From DATARH01 sp036268075 (GTDB lineage: Bacteria > Pseudomonadota > Alphaproteobacteria > ATCC43930 > CGMCC-115725), in assembly GCA_036268075.1 (NCBI GenBank), contig DATAUV010000052.1:6997-70996 (forward strand): a DNA stretch of 64,000 bases. The letters are read 5' to 3'. Under the pieces are notes generated by a model that was not told the origin of the DNA, did not search any database, and saw nothing but the letters and a program-made list of their open reading frames with translations. Position 1 is the first letter of the stretch. Every line of letters begins with the position of its first letter. Both the position numbers and the translations under genes were made by a program. Shown piece after piece: positions 1 to 8,027 of this stretch.

Positions 1-5
1 CTCGG

Positions 6-1082
6 GTGCGGGTTCCGCATGATGCGGCCTCCCCAGGGGTTGACGGTCAGGAGCGGGTGGTGGCGCGAGCGCGAACGGAAAACAGCCTCGCCCGCTTCGA
101 ACGTATAGCTTTGGTCATGTCCGGCGGCGGCGCGCTCGGCGCCTATCAGGCCGGCGCGTATGCGGCCCTCGAAAACGGCGGCGTCCGCCCGAACTGGATC
201 GCCGGCACCGGGATCGGCGCGATCAACGCCGCGATCATCGCGGGCAACCTTCCACACGAGCGTTCGCTGAGGCTGCGCCAGTTCTGGCAGGAGCTGAGCC
301 GGCGCGCCGCGTTTCGCCGGCAAGCGGGTGTCGGCCGGCATTTCCGGCGCCTTTACGAGCGCTGCACGGGCCGCCGGGGACCCAGCGACGCCGCGATGAT
401 GCCGCCCGCCGAATTGCGCGAGCTGGTCCGGGACGTCGTCGATTTCGACCGCGTCAACGCCGGCTCCGTGCGGGTCGTGCTGGGCGCGGTCAACCTCGCG
501 ACCGCGGCCGAGACGTTTTTCGACAACGACCGCCATGTCCTGAGCCTCGACCACGTGCTCGCCAGCACCGCGCTGCCGGGAATGCCGGCGGTGGTGATCG
601 AGCGCCAGGGTTATGGCGGCACGGCCGTCTCCGTCGCGGCGCTCGACGAGGCGCGGCCGGCGGATACGCTGTGCCTGGTCATCGACGCCTACGACCCGGC
701 GCCGGGCGCCAATGGCGGCACCAGCCGCTCGGTGCGCGAGATCGCCGCGCTCCGCCGCAACCACGATCTGCGGCGGATGATCGGCCTCCTGGGCGAGCGG
801 GTGCCGCCGGCGCATCGCGGCGACGCCGATATCCGCAAATGCCTCGGCGAGGCGAGCCAGGCAACGATGACGATCCTGCACCTGGTGCACGAGGGCAGCG
901 CCGCCGACCTCGCCGGCAAGACCGCCGATTTCTCGTCCGCGTCGCTGATGAAGCGGTGGCAGGCGGGCGAGAGCGACGTGCAGACGAGCCTTGCGCATCC
1001 GCGCTGGCTGGCGCCGCCGCCGCGCCGGCTCGGCGTCGTCGTGCACGAGCTGCGGGGCGGGGTCGCCGCCCCTCCTCGGTGA
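6..1082 (+). CDS. Patatin-like protein lacking both catalytic residues
   Basis: The protein resembles bacterial patatin-like phospholipases. The oxyanion-hole glycine loop (SGGGALG, residues 39-45) is intact and is followed by the strand and helix that normally carry the GxSxG nucleophile. Here that motif reads GTGIG (residues 67-71), so glycine 69 replaces serine. The second catalytic motif, normally DGG, reads YGG (residues 203-205), so the aspartate is lost too. The fold is probably kept while lipid hydrolysis is lost, which suggests a binding or regulatory role. The reading frame is open to the window edge, so the GTG at 6 may not be the true start; a GTG at 57 and an upstream start are alternatives. 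It lies 35 bases before the next gene on the same strand. Confidence 0.75.
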   Translation: MRVPHDAASPGVDGQERVVARARTENSLARFERIALVMSGGGALGAYQAGAYAALENGGVRPNWIAGTGIGAINAAIIAGNLPHERSLRLRQFWQELSRRAAFRRQAGVGRHFRRLYERCTGRRGPSDAAMMPPAELRELVRDVVDFDRVNAGSVRVVLGAVNLATAAETFFDNDRHVLSLDHVLASTALPGMPAVVIERQGYGGTAVSVAALDEARPADTLCLVIDAYDPAPGANGGTSRSVREIAALRRNHDLRRMIGLLGERVPPAHRGDADIRKCLGEASQATMTILHLVHEGSAADLAGKTADFSSASLMKRWQAGESDVQTSLAHPRWLAPPPRRLGVVVHELRGGVAAPPR

Positions 1083-1117
1083 CGATCAGGGCTCGATAAC
1101 CAGCGGGAAGGGCCACT

Positions 1118-2053
1118 ATGCCGCTCAAAAGCAAGGTCGTGATCACCTGCGCGGTGACCGGCTCGATTCACACCCCGACGATGAGCCCCTATCTGCCGCT
1201 GACCCCGGACGAGGTCGCGCGCGACGCGATCGCCGCCGCCGAGGCCGGCGCCGCGATCCTGCACCTCCACGCGCGCGACCCGAAAGACGGCAAGCCGACG
1301 CCCGATCCCGAAGTGTTCATGCAGTTCCTGCCCCGGATCAAGCAGGCGACCAACGCCGTCGTCAACATCACCACCGGCGGCGGCCACGGGATGACGCTGG
1401 AGGAGCGGCTCGCCGCGCCCTTGCGCGCCCGGCCCGAGATGTGCTCGATGAACATGGGGTCGATGAATTTCGGGCTCTACCCGATGCTCGACCGCTACAA
1501 GGAATGGAAATACGACTGGGAGCCGAAGGCGCTGGAGATGACCCGCGACTTCATCTTCCGCAACACCTTCGCCGATATCGAGAAAGTGCTGAAGCGGCTG
1601 GGCGAGGGCTGCGGGACCAAGTTCGAATTCGAATGCTACGACGTCGGGCATCTCTACAACCTCGCGCATTTCGTCGACCGCGGGCTGATCAAGCCGCCGT
1701 TTTTCGTGCAGACGATCTTCGGGATTTTGGGCGGGATCGGCGCCGACCCGGAAAACCTCGCGCATATGAAGCGGATCGCCGACAAATTGTTCGGCGACAG
1801 CTATGCCTGGTCGATCCTCGCGGCGGGGCGGCACCAGATGCCGCTGATCACGATGGGCGCGATCATGGGCGGCAACGTGCGGGTGGGGTTGGAGGATTCG
1901 CTGTGGCTCGGGCGCGGCGAGCTGGCCAAGGGCAACGCCGACCAGGTCAAGCGCATCCGCACGATCCTCGAAAACCTGTCGCTGGAGATCGCGACCCCGG
2001 ACGAGGCGCGGGCGTTGCTGGAATTGAAGGGCGGTGACGATGTGGCGTTTTGA
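1118..2053 (+). CDS. Beta-keto acid cleavage enzyme (BKACE, DUF849)
   Basis: This 311-residue protein has the length and architecture of the BKACE/3-keto-5-aminohexanoate cleavage family, a zinc-dependent TIM barrel. The family condenses a beta-keto acid with acetyl-CoA to give acetoacetate and a new acyl-CoA. The zinc ligands are visible as HLH at residues 49-51 and a glutamate near residue 259 (VGLED). The substrate cannot be read from sequence, because the family uses many beta-keto acids. Immediately downstream are both subunits of a 3-oxoacid CoA transferase, which could activate or recycle the acetoacetate produced. A palindromic repeat begins five bases after the stop. Confidence 0.88.
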   Translation: MPLKSKVVITCAVTGSIHTPTMSPYLPLTPDEVARDAIAAAEAGAAILHLHARDPKDGKPTPDPEVFMQFLPRIKQATNAVVNITTGGGHGMTLEERLAAPLRARPEMCSMNMGSMNFGLYPMLDRYKEWKYDWEPKALEMTRDFIFRNTFADIEKVLKRLGEGCGTKFEFECYDVGHLYNLAHFVDRGLIKPPFFVQTIFGILGGIGADPENLAHMKRIADKLFGDSYAWSILAAGRHQMPLITMGAIMGGNVRVGLEDSLWLGRGELAKGNADQVKRIRTILENLSLEIATPDEARALLELKGGDDVAF

Positions 2054-2057
2054 CATT

Positions 2058-2132
2058 GATGGGCTTCGCGTTGCTCAGCCCATCCTACGGCGCCGAACTC
2101 GTAGGATGGGCTGAGCGAAAGCGAAGCCCATC
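2058..2132. repeat. Palindromic repeat, GTAGGATGGG family
   Basis: Two roughly 31-base arms face each other across a 12-base spacer; the right arm begins GTAGGATGGGCTGAGCG. Copies of the same family occur at 10386-10543 and 52246-52327, with a diverged copy at 14145-14220. Here it separates the BKACE gene from the CoA transferase genes and could form a transcript hairpin. Confidence 0.9.
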
Positions 2133-2168
2133 ATCATCTCTCATACGGTCAACAGAGAACCGGCGGTC

Positions 2169-2834
2169 ATGATCGATAAACGCGTAAGAAGCCTCACCGA
2201 GGCGGTTGCGGGCATCAAGGACGGAGCGGTGGTGCTGGCCGCCGGCTTCGGCGGCGCGGGGTCGCCCGAGGCGCTTTACGGGGCGCTGCTCGAACAGGGC
2301 GCGACGGATTTGACGATTGTCAACAACAACGCCGGCACCGGACGCATCGGGCTCGCGGGGCTGATGGATGCCGGGCGAGTGAGGAAGATCATCTGCTCGT
2401 ACCCGCGCAGCTCGGGCTCGGTCGTGTTCGAGGAACTGTACCGGGCCAACAAGATCGAGCTGGAGCTGGTGCCGCAGGGCATCCTTTCCGAGCGCATGCG
2501 CTGCGCCGGGGCCGGGCTCGGCGGGTTCTGGTCGCCCACCGGGGTCGGAACCCGCCTCGCCGACGGCAAGGAAGAGCGCGAGATCGACGGCCGCCGCTAC
2601 GTTCTGGAAAAACCGCTCAAGGGCGATGTCGCGCTCCTAAAGGCCGACCGCGGCGACCGCTGGGGCAACCTCACCTACAACAAATCGGCGCGCAACTTCA
2701 ACCCGACGATGGCCCAGGCCGCCGCGCTCGCGGTCGTGCAGGTGCGCCAGTTCGTCGAGCTCGGCGAGATCGATCCCGAGCACATCATCACCCCGGGGAT
2801 TTTCATCGACCGCATGGTCGAGGTGCCGGTCTAG
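2169..2834 (+). CDS. pcaI: 3-oxoadipate/3-oxoacid CoA-transferase subunit A
   Basis: This is the alpha subunit of a class I CoA transferase. It closely matches the PcaI pattern in length (221 residues) and in the glycine-rich CoA-binding segment GFGGAG (residues 26-31). NNNAGTGRIGL, SPTGVGT and the C-terminal DPEHIITPGIF also fit. The enzyme moves CoA from succinyl-CoA to a 3-oxoacid. Subunit B follows 13 bases later. The preceding gene makes acetoacetate from beta-keto acids, so the in vivo substrate may be acetoacetate rather than 3-oxoadipate; no other protocatechuate-pathway gene is nearby. Confidence 0.88.
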   Translation: MIDKRVRSLTEAVAGIKDGAVVLAAGFGGAGSPEALYGALLEQGATDLTIVNNNAGTGRIGLAGLMDAGRVRKIICSYPRSSGSVVFEELYRANKIELELVPQGILSERMRCAGAGLGGFWSPTGVGTRLADGKEEREIDGRRYVLEKPLKGDVALLKADRGDRWGNLTYNKSARNFNPTMAQAAALAVVQVRQFVELGEIDPEHIITPGIFIDRMVEVPV

Positions 2835-2847
2835 GGAGAACAAGCCG

Positions 2848-3516
2848 ATGCCGCTTACCCGCAAGCAGATCGCCTGGCGCGCCGCGCAGGACCTCGGCGA
2901 CGGGATTTACGTCAATCTCGGGATCGGGCTGCCGACGCTGGTGGCCGACGTGCTCCCAGAGGGGCGCGAGATCGTATTGCAAAGCGAGAACGGCGTGCTC
3001 GGGGTCGGCCCGGCGCCGAACGAGAACGAGCTCGACCTCGACCTCGTCAATGCCGGGAAGCAGCCGGTGACCCTCCTGAAGGGCGGCAGCTACGTCCACC
3101 ACACCGACTCATTCCTGATGATCCGCGGGTTCCACCTCGACCTGGCGCTGCTCGGCGCGTTCGAGGTGGCGGAGAACGGCGACCTCGCCAACTGGACCAC
3201 CGACGACCCGAAATTCCCGCCCGGCGTCGGCGGCGCGATGGACCTCGCGGCGGGCGCCAAGGAAGTCCGCGTGCTGGTCGAGCACACGACTCGCGACGGC
3301 AGCCCGCGGCTCCGCAAGAAATGCGGCTATCCGCTGACCGCGATGCAGGTCGTCAAGCGCATCTACACCGACCTCGCCGTCATCGACGTGACCGACGAGG
3401 GGTTCGTCGTCAGGGAGATGGTCGCCGACATCGATTTCGACGCCTTGCAGGCCAAGACCGAGGCGACGCTGCGCAAGGCGGCCGACATCAAGGTGCTGTC
3501 CGCACCGGCGATGTAG
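2848..3516 (+). CDS. pcaJ: 3-oxoadipate/3-oxoacid CoA-transferase subunit B
   Basis: This is the beta subunit and partner of the gene just upstream. The catalytic glutamate lies in the SENG signature (Glu47, in LQSENGVLG); it forms the gamma-glutamyl-CoA thioester intermediate in this family. The 222-residue length and the conserved blocks VNLGIGLPT, VGGAMDLAAGAKEV and IYTDLAVI match PcaJ. It is followed by a palindromic repeat and then by a convergently transcribed VOC gene. Whether it acts on 3-oxoadipate or acetoacetate is open. Confidence 0.88.
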   Translation: MPLTRKQIAWRAAQDLGDGIYVNLGIGLPTLVADVLPEGREIVLQSENGVLGVGPAPNENELDLDLVNAGKQPVTLLKGGSYVHHTDSFLMIRGFHLDLALLGAFEVAENGDLANWTTDDPKFPPGVGGAMDLAAGAKEVRVLVEHTTRDGSPRLRKKCGYPLTAMQVVKRIYTDLAVIDVTDEGFVVREMVADIDFDALQAKTEATLRKAADIKVLSAPAM

Positions 3517-3519
3517 GCT

Positions 3520-3575
3520 GGAGCGCGGGCGTCTCGCCCGCATCTGCAAAAGGGCGGGCGAGACGCCCGCGCTCC
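3520..3575. repeat. Palindromic repeat, GAGCGCGGGCGTC family
   Basis: Inverted arms starting GGAGCGCGGGCGTCTCGCCC surround a short spacer, in the gap between two convergent genes. A second full copy is at 44581-44640. Partial or diverged copies occur at 11400-11432, 13805-13860, 17030-17074, 27771-27820 and 46334-46372. It could act as a bidirectional transcript hairpin here. Confidence 0.88.
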
Positions 3576-3580
3576 TTCCG

Positions 3581-3973
3581 CTACTCCGCCGCCTTCATCG
3601 TATCGTAGCGGCCGGCCGGCACGATCTCGGCGATGGTGCCGTCGGGCGAGCGGTACTTGATCGGGACCTCGCCCGGCTTCGACAGGATCGTGCCGCCGTT
3701 TTTCGTGACGATGGCGGCAAAGCTCTCGTGGTCTTCGACCTCGATGCCGAAATGGTGGATCGCCGGGCCCGGCCCGACCAGCTTGGCCTCGGGATCGTCC
3801 TCGCTGTCGTAGACCATCAGCGCGAGGTCGATATACCCGTCGGTCATATGCCGCGAGACGTGCCCGCGCGACCGCCCGGTGTGGACTTGTTTGAACCCGT
3901 AGACGTTCTCGTAAAACGTCGTCGCCGCTTCGAGGTCGGCGACCTTGAGCGCGATGTGGTTGATGCGGGGCAT
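3581..3973 (-). CDS. VOC-family (glyoxalase/dioxygenase-like) protein
   Basis: This 130-residue protein has a single vicinal-oxygen-chelate domain with paired beta-alpha-beta-beta-beta modules. It opens with INHIALKVADLEAATTFY (first metal-ligand histidine near residue 6). A second module follows at IHHFGIEVEDHESF, and it ends with SPDGTIAEIV, where the last acidic ligand is expected. VOC proteins of this size include glyoxalase I, extradiol dioxygenases and isomerases; the reaction cannot be assigned. It faces the CoA transferase genes across a palindromic repeat and is separate from the true gloA-like gene at 40683. Confidence 0.75.
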   Translation of the reverse strand: MPRINHIALKVADLEAATTFYENVYGFKQVHTGRSRGHVSRHMTDGYIDLALMVYDSEDDPEAKLVGPGPAIHHFGIEVEDHESFAAIVTKNGGTILSKPGEVPIKYRSPDGTIAEIVPAGRYDTMKAAE

Positions 3974-4012
3974 GGGCGTCTCCGAGTAGCCGAGCTCTCA
4001 CATACTACCATT

Positions 4013-4094
4013 CGTCACCCCGGCGAAGGCCGGGGCCTACTTTTCCGCTGCTCGTGCGTGTGAGCTGTGGGTCCCGGCCTTCGCCGGGATGACG
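4013..4094. repeat. Palindromic repeat, CCGGCGAAGGCCGG family
   Basis: Arms CGTCACCCCGGCGAAGGCCG and the matching right arm ending GGGATGACG flank a spacer of about 26 bases. The copy at 46396-46490 shares both the arms and nearly the same spacer. The element lies downstream of the convergent end of the hydrolase gene at 4105. Confidence 0.88.
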
Positions 4095-4104
4095 GTGGTT
4101 TGAG

Positions 4105-5130
4105 TCAAGCGGCGATAAACCGATCCACCCCATCCCTCCCGCGCTCGCGCTTAAGCGCCCCTTCGCCCCAAAGGTAGTGCAGGTGTGCCAGCGCCTCGCC
4201 GAGGGCGAAGCCGGTTTGGTGGCGGTCGAGGTGTCGGCGCCAGAGGACCGGGACCATGTCGGCGGCGCTCATGGGCTGGGTGCAGGCGGCGGCGACCTCG
4301 TCGCAGCGCGCGTGGTGGTGCGCGGCGAGCTCGTCGATGCGCTGGTAGACGCCGCGGAAGGGGAGGTTGTGCGACGGGAGAACCAGGAGCTCGGAGGGAA
4401 GCTGGCCGCGCAGCTTTTTCAGCGAGGCGAGATATTTGGCGAGCGGGTCGCCGTCGGGCTCATAGGCCTGGACGCTGATGTTCGGCGAAATGCGCGGCAG
4501 GATCTGGTCGCCGGCGATCAGCGTGCCGGTTTCGGCGCAGAAGAGGCAGGCATGCTCGGGCGCGTGACCCTCGCCGATCAAAACCTGCCAGCCGCGGCCG
4601 CCGATTTCGATGACGCTGCCCTCGCCGATCCGGTGATAGGCGGCCGGCACCGAGGGCACGCCGCGGCGGTAATTGCCCTGGCGCTCCGAGAACACCGTCG
4701 CCGCTTCGTCGTCGAGCCCGGCGCGGTGGGCGAAATCGCGGCGCGATTGGGCGGCGTCCTCGCCGCTGGTCGTGTTCATGCGCGCGTGGAGCCATTCCTT
4801 GTCGGTGATCCACATCGGCGCCTGCCAGTGCTCGGTCAGCCAGCCGGCCATGCCGATATGGTCGGGGTGGAAATGGGTGACGATCACCCGCCCGATTCGC
4901 CGGCCGCCGAGATGCGTCGCGAAGATGTGCTCCCACGCCTCCCGGGTCTCCGGCAGCGAGAAGCCGGTATCCACGGCGGTCCAGTGGTCACCGTCCTCCA
5001 CCAGCCACAGATTGATGTGGTTGAGTGCGAAGGGCAGCTTCATGCGCAGCCACAAGATGCCGGGGGCGATCGGTATCACCTCGCCCGGCGCCGGCGCCGT
5101 CGTCACCGGGAAATCCAACAGCCCGTCCAT
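4105..5130 (-). CDS. Metallo-beta-lactamase-fold hydrolase
   Basis: The 341-residue protein has an N-terminal metallo-beta-lactamase domain with the metal-binding signature THFHPDH, a preceding VDTGFS strand and downstream ligands in GEGHAPEH and AGDQILP. A C-terminal helical extension follows, as in the glyoxalase II/LACTB2-like hydrolases. The start at 5130 was chosen because upstream in-frame sequence is unlike the family. The substrate is unknown; thioesters and lactones are typical. It is divergent from the gamma-glutamyltransferase-family gene with a 109-base gap that probably holds both promoters, though no clear boxes were seen. Confidence 0.82.
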   Translation of the reverse strand: MDGLLDFPVTTAPAPGEVIPIAPGILWLRMKLPFALNHINLWLVEDGDHWTAVDTGFSLPETREAWEHIFATHLGGRRIGRVIVTHFHPDHIGMAGWLTEHWQAPMWITDKEWLHARMNTTSGEDAAQSRRDFAHRAGLDDEAATVFSERQGNYRRGVPSVPAAYHRIGEGSVIEIGGRGWQVLIGEGHAPEHACLFCAETGTLIAGDQILPRISPNISVQAYEPDGDPLAKYLASLKKLRGQLPSELLVLPSHNLPFRGVYQRIDELAAHHHARCDEVAAACTQPMSAADMVPVLWRRHLDRHQTGFALGEALAHLHYLWGEGALKRERGRDGVDRFIAA

Positions 5131-5239
5131 AGGTTCTCCGGGGTCTCGCGTTGACCCGGAGGCTAAGGCACTGCAACACTTGGCGACAAGCGGTAAGCCC
5201 GCCGGCCAGGGTTGCGCCGGCGCTGCAAAGGAAACGGGA

Positions 5240-6820
5240 ATGCGCGATTTCAATGTACGTGGCCGCTCTGCGGCGATGGCGGCAAACGGAATGGTGGCGA
5301 CGTCGCACCCGCAGGCGACGCAGGCGGGGCTCGACGTGCTGAAGGCCGGCGGCAACGCGGTCGACGCCGCGATCACGGCGGTGGCGATGCAATGCGTCGT
5401 CGAGCCCGAAAGCACCGGGATCGGCGGCGACTGCTTTGTGCTGCTGTCGAAAAAGGGCGGGTTGCCGATCGCGCTGAGCGGCTCGGGCCGGGCGCCGGGC
5501 AAGGCCGAGGTCGAGTGGTTCGCCGAGCGGCAAATCCGCGAGATCGTGCCGATGAGCCCGCATGCGGCGACCGTGCCGGGCTGCATCGACGCGTGGTGCA
5601 AGCTCAATCGCGAGCACGGCGCCAAGCCGCTCGACGAATTGCTCGAACCGGCGGCGAAGGCGGCCGAGGACGGGTATGTGGTGACCCCGCGCGTCGCGCT
5701 CGACTGGTCGCGCAACGTCAACAAATTGCAGGATCCGATCACCGCGAAGGTGATGCTGAAGGACGGCAAGGCGCCAAAAGCCGGCGACCGCATGGCGAAC
5801 CCGGCGCTGGCGCGCACTCTGCGCCGCATCGGCAAGGAGGGGCGCTCGGCGTTCTACGAGGGCGATGTCGCGCGGGATATCGTCAACCGGCTGCAAGAAC
5901 TCGGCGGGCTTCACGAGGAAGAGGATTTCGCGACCCAGGAATCGAGCTGGGTCGAACCCATTCACGCGCCCTATCGCGGATACGATGTCTACGAGGTGCC
6001 GCCGAGCAACCAGGGGCTCACCGCACTGATGATCCTCAAGACGCTGGAGGGGTATCAGCTTTCCGGCGACGGGTTCAGTGAGGCCGACCGCTTGCACCTG
6101 ATCGCCGAGGCGACCAAGGCCGCGTATTATGTGCGCGACAATTTCATCGGCGATCCCGATTTCGTCGACAACCGCGTCGGCTGGTTTCTTTCCGACCAAT
6201 ACGCCGAAGAGACCCGGAAGGAGATCCGGCTCGACCAGGCGCTGCCGCCGCAGCACTGGGAGGATACGCGGCACCGCGACACGATCTATCTGTGCGCGGT
6301 CGACCGCGAGGGTAATTCGTGCAGCTTTATCAACTCGCTGTTTTCGGCCTTCGGCACCGGGATCATGGCGCCCGAAAGCGGCGTCATCCTGCACAATCGC
6401 GGCAGCGGGTTCCGCACGATCCCCGGCCATCCCAGCGCGATCGCGCCGCACAAGCGCCCGTTCCACACGCTGATCCCGGGGATGCTGGTCAAGGACGGGC
6501 GCGCGGTGATGCCGTTCGGTGTCATGGGCGGCCAGTATCAGGCGGTCGGCCACGCGACCTTCCTCCACTATCTCCTCGACCGCGGCATGGACCCGCAGCA
6601 GGCGGCGGAGGGGCCGCGCGTCTTCGCCACCGGGAACGTGCTGCAAACCGAGCATTTCGTGCCTGAGCCAATCCGCGCCGACCTCGCCCGGCGCGGCCAT
6701 AAGATCGAGATGCTGGAGGTGCCGATCGGCGGCTGCCAGGCAATCTGGATCGACTGGGACCGCGGCGTCCTGATCGGCGGCTCCGAGCCGCGCAAGGACG
6801 GGCTGGCGCTGGGGTACTGA
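5240..6820 (+). CDS. Gamma-glutamyltransferase-family Ntn hydrolase
   Basis: The 526-residue protein has the gamma-glutamyltransferase proenzyme layout, from MVATSHPQATQAGLDVLKAG at the N-terminus to GVMGGQYQAVGH near the C-terminus. The self-processing threonine should be Thr348 in RDTIYLCAVDREGNS. The usual GGT segment TTHxSVVD is replaced by a form seen in GGT-like amidohydrolases such as oxamate amidohydrolase (HpxW), so glutathione may not be the substrate. No signal peptide is evident, suggesting a cytoplasmic enzyme. It lies directly upstream of the urease operon, which would fit a role in nitrogen salvage; that link is inference. Confidence 0.82.
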   Translation: MRDFNVRGRSAAMAANGMVATSHPQATQAGLDVLKAGGNAVDAAITAVAMQCVVEPESTGIGGDCFVLLSKKGGLPIALSGSGRAPGKAEVEWFAERQIREIVPMSPHAATVPGCIDAWCKLNREHGAKPLDELLEPAAKAAEDGYVVTPRVALDWSRNVNKLQDPITAKVMLKDGKAPKAGDRMANPALARTLRRIGKEGRSAFYEGDVARDIVNRLQELGGLHEEEDFATQESSWVEPIHAPYRGYDVYEVPPSNQGLTALMILKTLEGYQLSGDGFSEADRLHLIAEATKAAYYVRDNFIGDPDFVDNRVGWFLSDQYAEETRKEIRLDQALPPQHWEDTRHRDTIYLCAVDREGNSCSFINSLFSAFGTGIMAPESGVILHNRGSGFRTIPGHPSAIAPHKRPFHTLIPGMLVKDGRAVMPFGVMGGQYQAVGHATFLHYLLDRGMDPQQAAEGPRVFATGNVLQTEHFVPEPIRADLARRGHKIEMLEVPIGGCQAIWIDWDRGVLIGGSEPRKDGLALGY

Positions 6821-6840
6821 ATACGGACGCGAGCGACCTT

Positions 6841-6870
6841 CATCCCCGCTCCGCCCATTGGGGGGAGGGA
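6841..6870. repeat. Single repeat arm upstream of ureD
   Basis: The segment reads CCGCTCCGCCCATTGGGGGG and then GAGGGAG. It matches one arm of the mosaic palindromes at 8028-8184 and 8538-8661. It sits where the ureD start would be expected and may have replaced or displaced it. Confidence 0.65.
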
Positions 6871-6978
6871 GAAGGAAAGACGGGCGTCGGAAGCGTTCAC
6901 GGCACCGCCGAAATTACTTTTGCCATCCGAGACGGAGCTACTCGCCTCACCCATCTCTACCAGCGCAACCCGCTGCGG

Positions 6979-7695
6979 GTGCTGTTTCCCGGCGGCGATT
7001 TGCCGACCGCGGCGATCGTCACGACCTCGGGCGGGCTGGTTGCCGGCGACAGGATTGGCGTTCGCGTGTCGGTCGAGGCCGGGGCGGCGGCGCATGTGAC
7101 GGCGTCGGCGGCGGAGAAGATTTATCGCTCGACCGGGGCGACGACCGTGGTCGATCAGCATCTGGCGGTGGGGGCGGCGGCTCGGCTGGAGTTTCTGCCG
7201 CCCGAGACGATCCTGTTCGACGCGGCGCGGCTGCGGCGCGCGACCACGGTGGAACTGGGCGAGGGCGCGCGGTTTCTCGGCGGCGGGATCATCGTGTTTG
7301 GACGGCGGGCTCGGGGCGAAGGGTTCACCGAGGGCTTGCTGCGCGACGTGTGGGAGGTGCGGCGGGGCGGGCGGCTGGTTTGGGGCGACGCGCTCCAGGT
7401 GGCCGGCGATGTCGCGGCGATCATGGCGGACCCGGCCTGTTTCGACGGAGCGGCGGCGTGCGCGACGCTGATCCTTGCCGCGCCCTGTGCGGCGGCGTTA
7501 ATCGACGGCGCGCGGGATGTGCAGGCGCGGTCAGCGGTGCGGGCGGGGGTGACGGTCGTCCACGGGTTGCTGGTCGCGCGCTGGCTCGGGCCGGACGCGA
7601 TGGCGCTGCGCCGGGCCTATGCCGATCTCGCTTGCCATTTGCGCGAAGCCGCGATGGGATTGCCGCCGCGCCTCCCGGCGCTGTGGCATGTTTGA
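6979..7695 (+). CDS. ureD: Urease accessory protein UreD (start uncertain)
   Basis: UreD is the scaffold that binds apo-urease with UreF and UreG and helps load nickel. The family pattern is clear: LRVLFPGGD, then VTTSGGLVAGD, SAAEKIYRS and LEFLPPETILFDAARL. The coordinates begin at the first canonical start, a GTG inside the conserved LRVLFP block. The same frame reads on upstream with family-like sequence (RDGATRLTHLYQRNP), but it has no ATG, GTG or TTG back to a stop at 6664. A repeat arm lies at 6841-6870. The gene therefore either starts at a rare codon such as the ATT at 6913 or makes a shortened protein. ureA follows 16 bases later. Confidence 0.85.
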   Translation: MLFPGGDLPTAAIVTTSGGLVAGDRIGVRVSVEAGAAAHVTASAAEKIYRSTGATTVVDQHLAVGAAARLEFLPPETILFDAARLRRATTVELGEGARFLGGGIIVFGRRARGEGFTEGLLRDVWEVRRGGRLVWGDALQVAGDVAAIMADPACFDGAAACATLILAAPCAAALIDGARDVQARSAVRAGVTVVHGLLVARWLGPDAMALRRAYADLACHLREAAMGLPPRLPALWHV

Positions 7696-7711
7696 TGCTG
7701 AGGCGACACGC

Positions 7712-8014
7712 ATGAACCTGACCCCGCGCGAAAAGGACAAGCTGCTGGTCTCGGTCGCCGCGATGGTCGCCGAGCGGCGGCTCAGGCGCGGCGTCAAGCT
7801 CAACTATCCCGAGGCGGTGGCCCTCATCACCGACTACGTGCTCGAAGGCGCGCGCGACGGCAAATCGGTCGCGGAGCTGATGCGCGACGGCGGCACGATC
7901 GTCACCCGCGCACAGGTCATGGAAGGCATCGCCGAGATGATCCACGAGATCCAGGTCGAGGCGACGTTTCCGGACGGAACCAAGCTCGTCACCGTCCACG
8001 AGCCGATCCGATGA
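7712..8014 (+). CDS. ureA: Urease gamma subunit
   Basis: The 100-residue protein begins MNLTPREKDKLL and contains RRLRRGVKLNYPEAVALI and VEATFPDGTKLVTVHEPI, all hallmarks of UreA. It is the smallest structural subunit of the cytoplasmic nickel urease (urea to ammonia and carbamate). The ATG at 7712 gives the standard length; an upstream in-frame start would add family-unlike sequence. A 157-base repeat block separates it from ureB, whereas these two genes are normally tightly spaced. Confidence 0.97.
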   Translation: MNLTPREKDKLLVSVAAMVAERRLRRGVKLNYPEAVALITDYVLEGARDGKSVAELMRDGGTIVTRAQVMEGIAEMIHEIQVEATFPDGTKLVTVHEPIR

Positions 8015-8027
8015 CCGAGAGAAAAAT

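Noticed and set aside
4988..6700. 570-codon frame antisense to the gamma-glutamyltransferase-family gene
   Set aside because: Codon-composition shadow; the plus-strand protein is a clear full-length family member.
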